NCBI GenBank assembly: GCA_039819065.1
Contig: JBCBSS010000162.1
Coordinates: forward strand, 1 to 17,335
Direction: 5' to 3'
DNA: 17,335 bases
From: JBCBSS01 sp039819065
GTDB lineage: Bacteria; Bacteroidota; Bacteroidia; Cytophagales; Cyclobacteriaceae
The position numbers and the translations under genes were made by a program. Each line of letters begins with the position of its first letter. The stretch's first letter is position 1. Under the pieces are notes generated by a model, which saw only the letters and a program-made list of their open reading frames with translations, had not been told where the DNA came from and did not search any database. Shown here piece after piece: positions 15,359 to 17,335 of this stretch.

Positions 15359-15748
15359 ATGGATCAAGAAAAAGCTTTCTCCTTACTGAACAGGCAGCTT
15401 ACCGATATCCTTGCCAATGCGGAACGCATCATCAATGGAAACGACTCGCCAGAGGAAATTGAATCATTCGCCAGATATTCGAATGAGCTCAAAAGATATG
15501 TGAACGAACGCATTGATAACCAGGAGTTCATTGAAGCCACCAATGGGATACCCGATGTTAATTATCAAAGAGCAAGAATCCAGTTGTGGCAATACGTCAT
15601 TCTTCCGTCTTGGTGGATTAGCCTTTACAAGGATTATCAAGCCAGGCAACAAACAAAGGAAGAAGTGAGCATTGTTAGGGGGAAATATGCCAGCCTCCAG
15701 CTTTTGGCCAAAAGCCTGTTACATGAGTACACAGATAAAGGTCAGTAA
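15359..15748 (+). CDS. Small helical protein of unknown function
   Basis: I choose the ATG at 15359 (MDQEKAFSLL), giving 129 residues. The frame can be extended to a GTG at 15299, but the added 20 residues (three Cys, MKCRKCTFSC) look unlike a natural start. The protein is mostly helical and rich in Glu, Gln, Lys and Arg, with an aromatic patch WQYVILPSWWISLY near residues 78-91 that may be a buried helix or membrane contact. There is no signal peptide. The stop lies 16 bases before the next ATG, so it is probably cotranscribed with the endonuclease/phosphatase-family gene. I recognise no family. Confidence 0.65.
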   Translation: MDQEKAFSLLNRQLTDILANAERIINGNDSPEEIESFARYSNELKRYVNERIDNQEFIEATNGIPDVNYQRARIQLWQYVILPSWWISLYKDYQARQQTKEEVSIVRGKYASLQLLAKSLLHEYTDKGQ

Positions 15749-15764
15749 ACATTAAAATCGATCC

Positions 15765-16565
15765 ATGAAAATCATGTGTCTCAATGGATGGGGAGGAAAG
15801 CTATATGACAAACTACTTCCCTATTTAGCATCGAACAATCCGGATATTCTTTGCTTGCAAGAAGTTGTACACAGCCCTAAGACCAACAAAGATTGGCTTA
15901 CTTATCGGGATGGTGATCATATACTTCCACAACGGGCTAATTTTTTTCGGGATGTTGAAAGTGCGTTATCCGATCATATAGCCATTTTTTGCCCAGCCGC
16001 CCAAGGCGTTTTATGGGATGAAGACATCGAAATTCCTTCTCAATGGGGACTGGCCACTTTCGTCCGAAAATCCCTTCCTACCATAGCGCAGTCACAAGGG
16101 TTTGTACATAAGTCTTATTCCCCTCACGCATACGGTGAACACCCTAGATCTCGTAGTGCACATACGATAAGAGTATTTGATTATGAAAAGAATGTCCCAG
16201 TCGTTATTGCACACATGCATGGTTTACGTGACCTGAATGGGAAAATGGATACTCCGGAGCGCGCCCAACAGGCTCATAAACTAGTAGCCATTGCCACGGG
16301 CATAGCAGAAGAAAATGACCCCTTAATTGTTTGTGGGGACTTCAATGTAGGCCCAGATAGCGAAACGCTTAAGATATTATCACAGGTGGGGCTAACTGAC
16401 CTGGTCACTACTCGCACCACAAGAGGAACGCGCACGTCTTATTACAAAAAGCCTAATCGGTACGCTGACTATATGCTAGTCAATGAAAAAGTCCAGGTTT
16501 CCAGTTTCAAAGTGGTCTTCGAGCCTGAGGTGTCTGATCACTGCCCTTTGGTACTTGAAATCTAA
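15765..16565 (+). CDS. Endonuclease/exonuclease/phosphatase-family protein
   Basis: The 266-residue protein has the conserved set of the EEP superfamily: Asn7 in MCLNGWGG, Glu33 in CLQEVV, His150 and His152 in HMHG, Asp192 and Asn194 in GDFN, YADYML near residue 237, and the closing S-D258-H259-CPLVLEI. These residues bind a divalent metal and cleave a phosphodiester or phosphoester bond. No signal peptide is visible, so it is cytoplasmic. The family includes DNA-repair nucleases, sphingomyelinases and inositol phosphatases; the substrate here cannot be named. It follows the small helical protein after 16 bases, suggesting a shared transcript. Confidence 0.92.
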   Translation: MKIMCLNGWGGKLYDKLLPYLASNNPDILCLQEVVHSPKTNKDWLTYRDGDHILPQRANFFRDVESALSDHIAIFCPAAQGVLWDEDIEIPSQWGLATFVRKSLPTIAQSQGFVHKSYSPHAYGEHPRSRSAHTIRVFDYEKNVPVVIAHMHGLRDLNGKMDTPERAQQAHKLVAIATGIAEENDPLIVCGDFNVGPDSETLKILSQVGLTDLVTTRTTRGTRTSYYKKPNRYADYMLVNEKVQVSSFKVVFEPEVSDHCPLVLEI

Positions 16566-16689
16566 AATATTGAAAAAACACCCTTTAAAAGCTGAGATTA
16601 GTGAACGCTGAGAAAGCTGAATTCAATAGGATGCATTAACTTTAAACAGATTACGAATTTATTTGAAACACTAAAATTAAGAACAACCC

Positions 16690-17335
16690 ATGAGAACAAC
16701 TTTAATCACTATTTTCAGCTTGGTCATATTGACAAATTTGAACGCCCAGATACAAAAAGGTGCCATTTTAACGGGCGGAAGTTTCTCATTTAATGGAGAC
16801 AGGAATACTGAAGAATTCTCTCCTTTCGGCAGCATTGTTAATGATGAGCTTAAAAACAGTTTTATAGCTATCAGACCCCAAATTGGCTTTTTCACCAACG
16901 AAAGTACACTAATTGGTATAGGCTTGGCTTATGAACGTTCTTCTTTTGAAATACTCAACACATCCGGTGGAACAACATCCACGGATTTTACCCGAAAAGA
17001 AAATGCTTTTTTCATCAATCCATATTTTGCCAAGTACAGTAAACTTACAGATCAGCTGTATTTCACCACCTTCTTTGATTTTATGGCCGGATTAGGAACT
17101 GAAAAATTGGGTGAGAACGACGAGATAGAGAACGATGTATTTGAGCTGAGGTTTAGCGTATCTCCCGGCCTTACCTACTTCGTTTCAGAGAAATGGGCGC
17201 TGCGGGCACAAATTGGCCAACTATTTTATGAGTGGAGAAGAGTGGAGATATCACCAGACAATGGAGATCGGGTAAACAAGGATAATAGCTATGGTTTAAA
17301 TTTTAACCTTAATACTTTCACTATTGGTTTCCAAT
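16690..17335 (+). CDS. Outer-membrane beta-barrel protein, truncated by the window end
   Basis: The ATG at 16690 opens a frame that runs off the window after 215 codons. It starts with a signal peptide (MRTTLITIFSLVILTNLNAQ). The mature part shows alternating beta strands with aromatic girdles, for example FIAIRPQIGFF, TLIGIGLAYER, FFINPYFAKY, YFTTFFDFMAGLG and RFSVSPGLTYFV, separated by acidic or Gly-rich turns, as in the small OmpA/OmpW-like barrels of Bacteroidota. The last visible strand, NLNTFTIGFQ, looks like the C-terminal barrel strand that usually ends a few residues later, so nearly the whole gene is here. It is probably an outer-membrane porin-like or structural protein; its specific role is unknown. 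Confidence 0.85.
   Translation, partial: MRTTLITIFSLVILTNLNAQIQKGAILTGGSFSFNGDRNTEEFSPFGSIVNDELKNSFIAIRPQIGFFTNESTLIGIGLAYERSSFEILNTSGGTTSTDFTRKENAFFINPYFAKYSKLTDQLYFTTFFDFMAGLGTEKLGENDEIENDVFELRFSVSPGLTYFVSEKWALRAQIGQLFYEWRRVEISPDNGDRVNKDNSYGLNFNLNTFTIGFQ

Overview
The window looks like chromosomal DNA from a member of the Bacteroidota, probably a marine Cytophagales-type bacterium. This is an inference from gene content, not from any search. The grounds are: a small peptide with the class I lanthipeptide leader typical of this phylum, a CarboxypepD_reg-like domain fused to a serine hydrolase, a DUF6794 protein, AraC regulators with a multi-pass membrane sensor, AT-rich gaps without Shine-Dalgarno sites, and one good TTG-N19-TAnnTTTG promoter. 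No rRNA, tRNA, CRISPR array, transposase or integrase is visible.

Layout. Bases 1-473 hold an unrecognised small protein, perhaps Imm26-like, whose start lies inside a perfect 19-bp palindrome at the window edge. Bases 856-1068 encode a putative lanthipeptide precursor with a 39-residue Cys/Ser/Thr-rich core and no modification enzymes nearby. It is followed by a start-less open frame with paired Cys motifs that may be a decayed gene. Bases 1472-3520 encode a three-part secreted serine hydrolase. A gap with inverted repeats follows, then two short-chain dehydrogenases facing each other with overlapping 3' ends (3921-5631).

Bases 5908-9534 form a run of five secreted or envelope proteins of unknown function: a DUF6794 protein, a lipoprotein, a Cys-rich protein, an NTR/TIMP-like protein with a C-terminal membrane anchor, and a small exported protein. 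A 26-codon frame with a CxxCH motif sits between two of them and would be translationally coupled to the next gene.

Bases 9655-14025 hold a beta-lactamase-fold serine hydrolase, a P-loop kinase-like protein, an AraC regulator with a membrane sensor, and a secreted S33-type alpha/beta hydrolase, all on the plus strand with short gaps. An HxlR regulator (minus) and a SnoaL-like protein (plus) then diverge from a gap carrying two copies of the operator TTACTTG-N7-CAAGTRA, which overlap the promoter. The window ends with a helical protein of unknown function, an endonuclease/exonuclease/phosphatase-family protein and a truncated outer-membrane barrel protein.

The best candidates for new biology are the orphan lanthipeptide precursor with the decayed frame behind it, the HxlR operator pair, and the coupled CxxCH microprotein. 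No complete new multi-gene system is evident.
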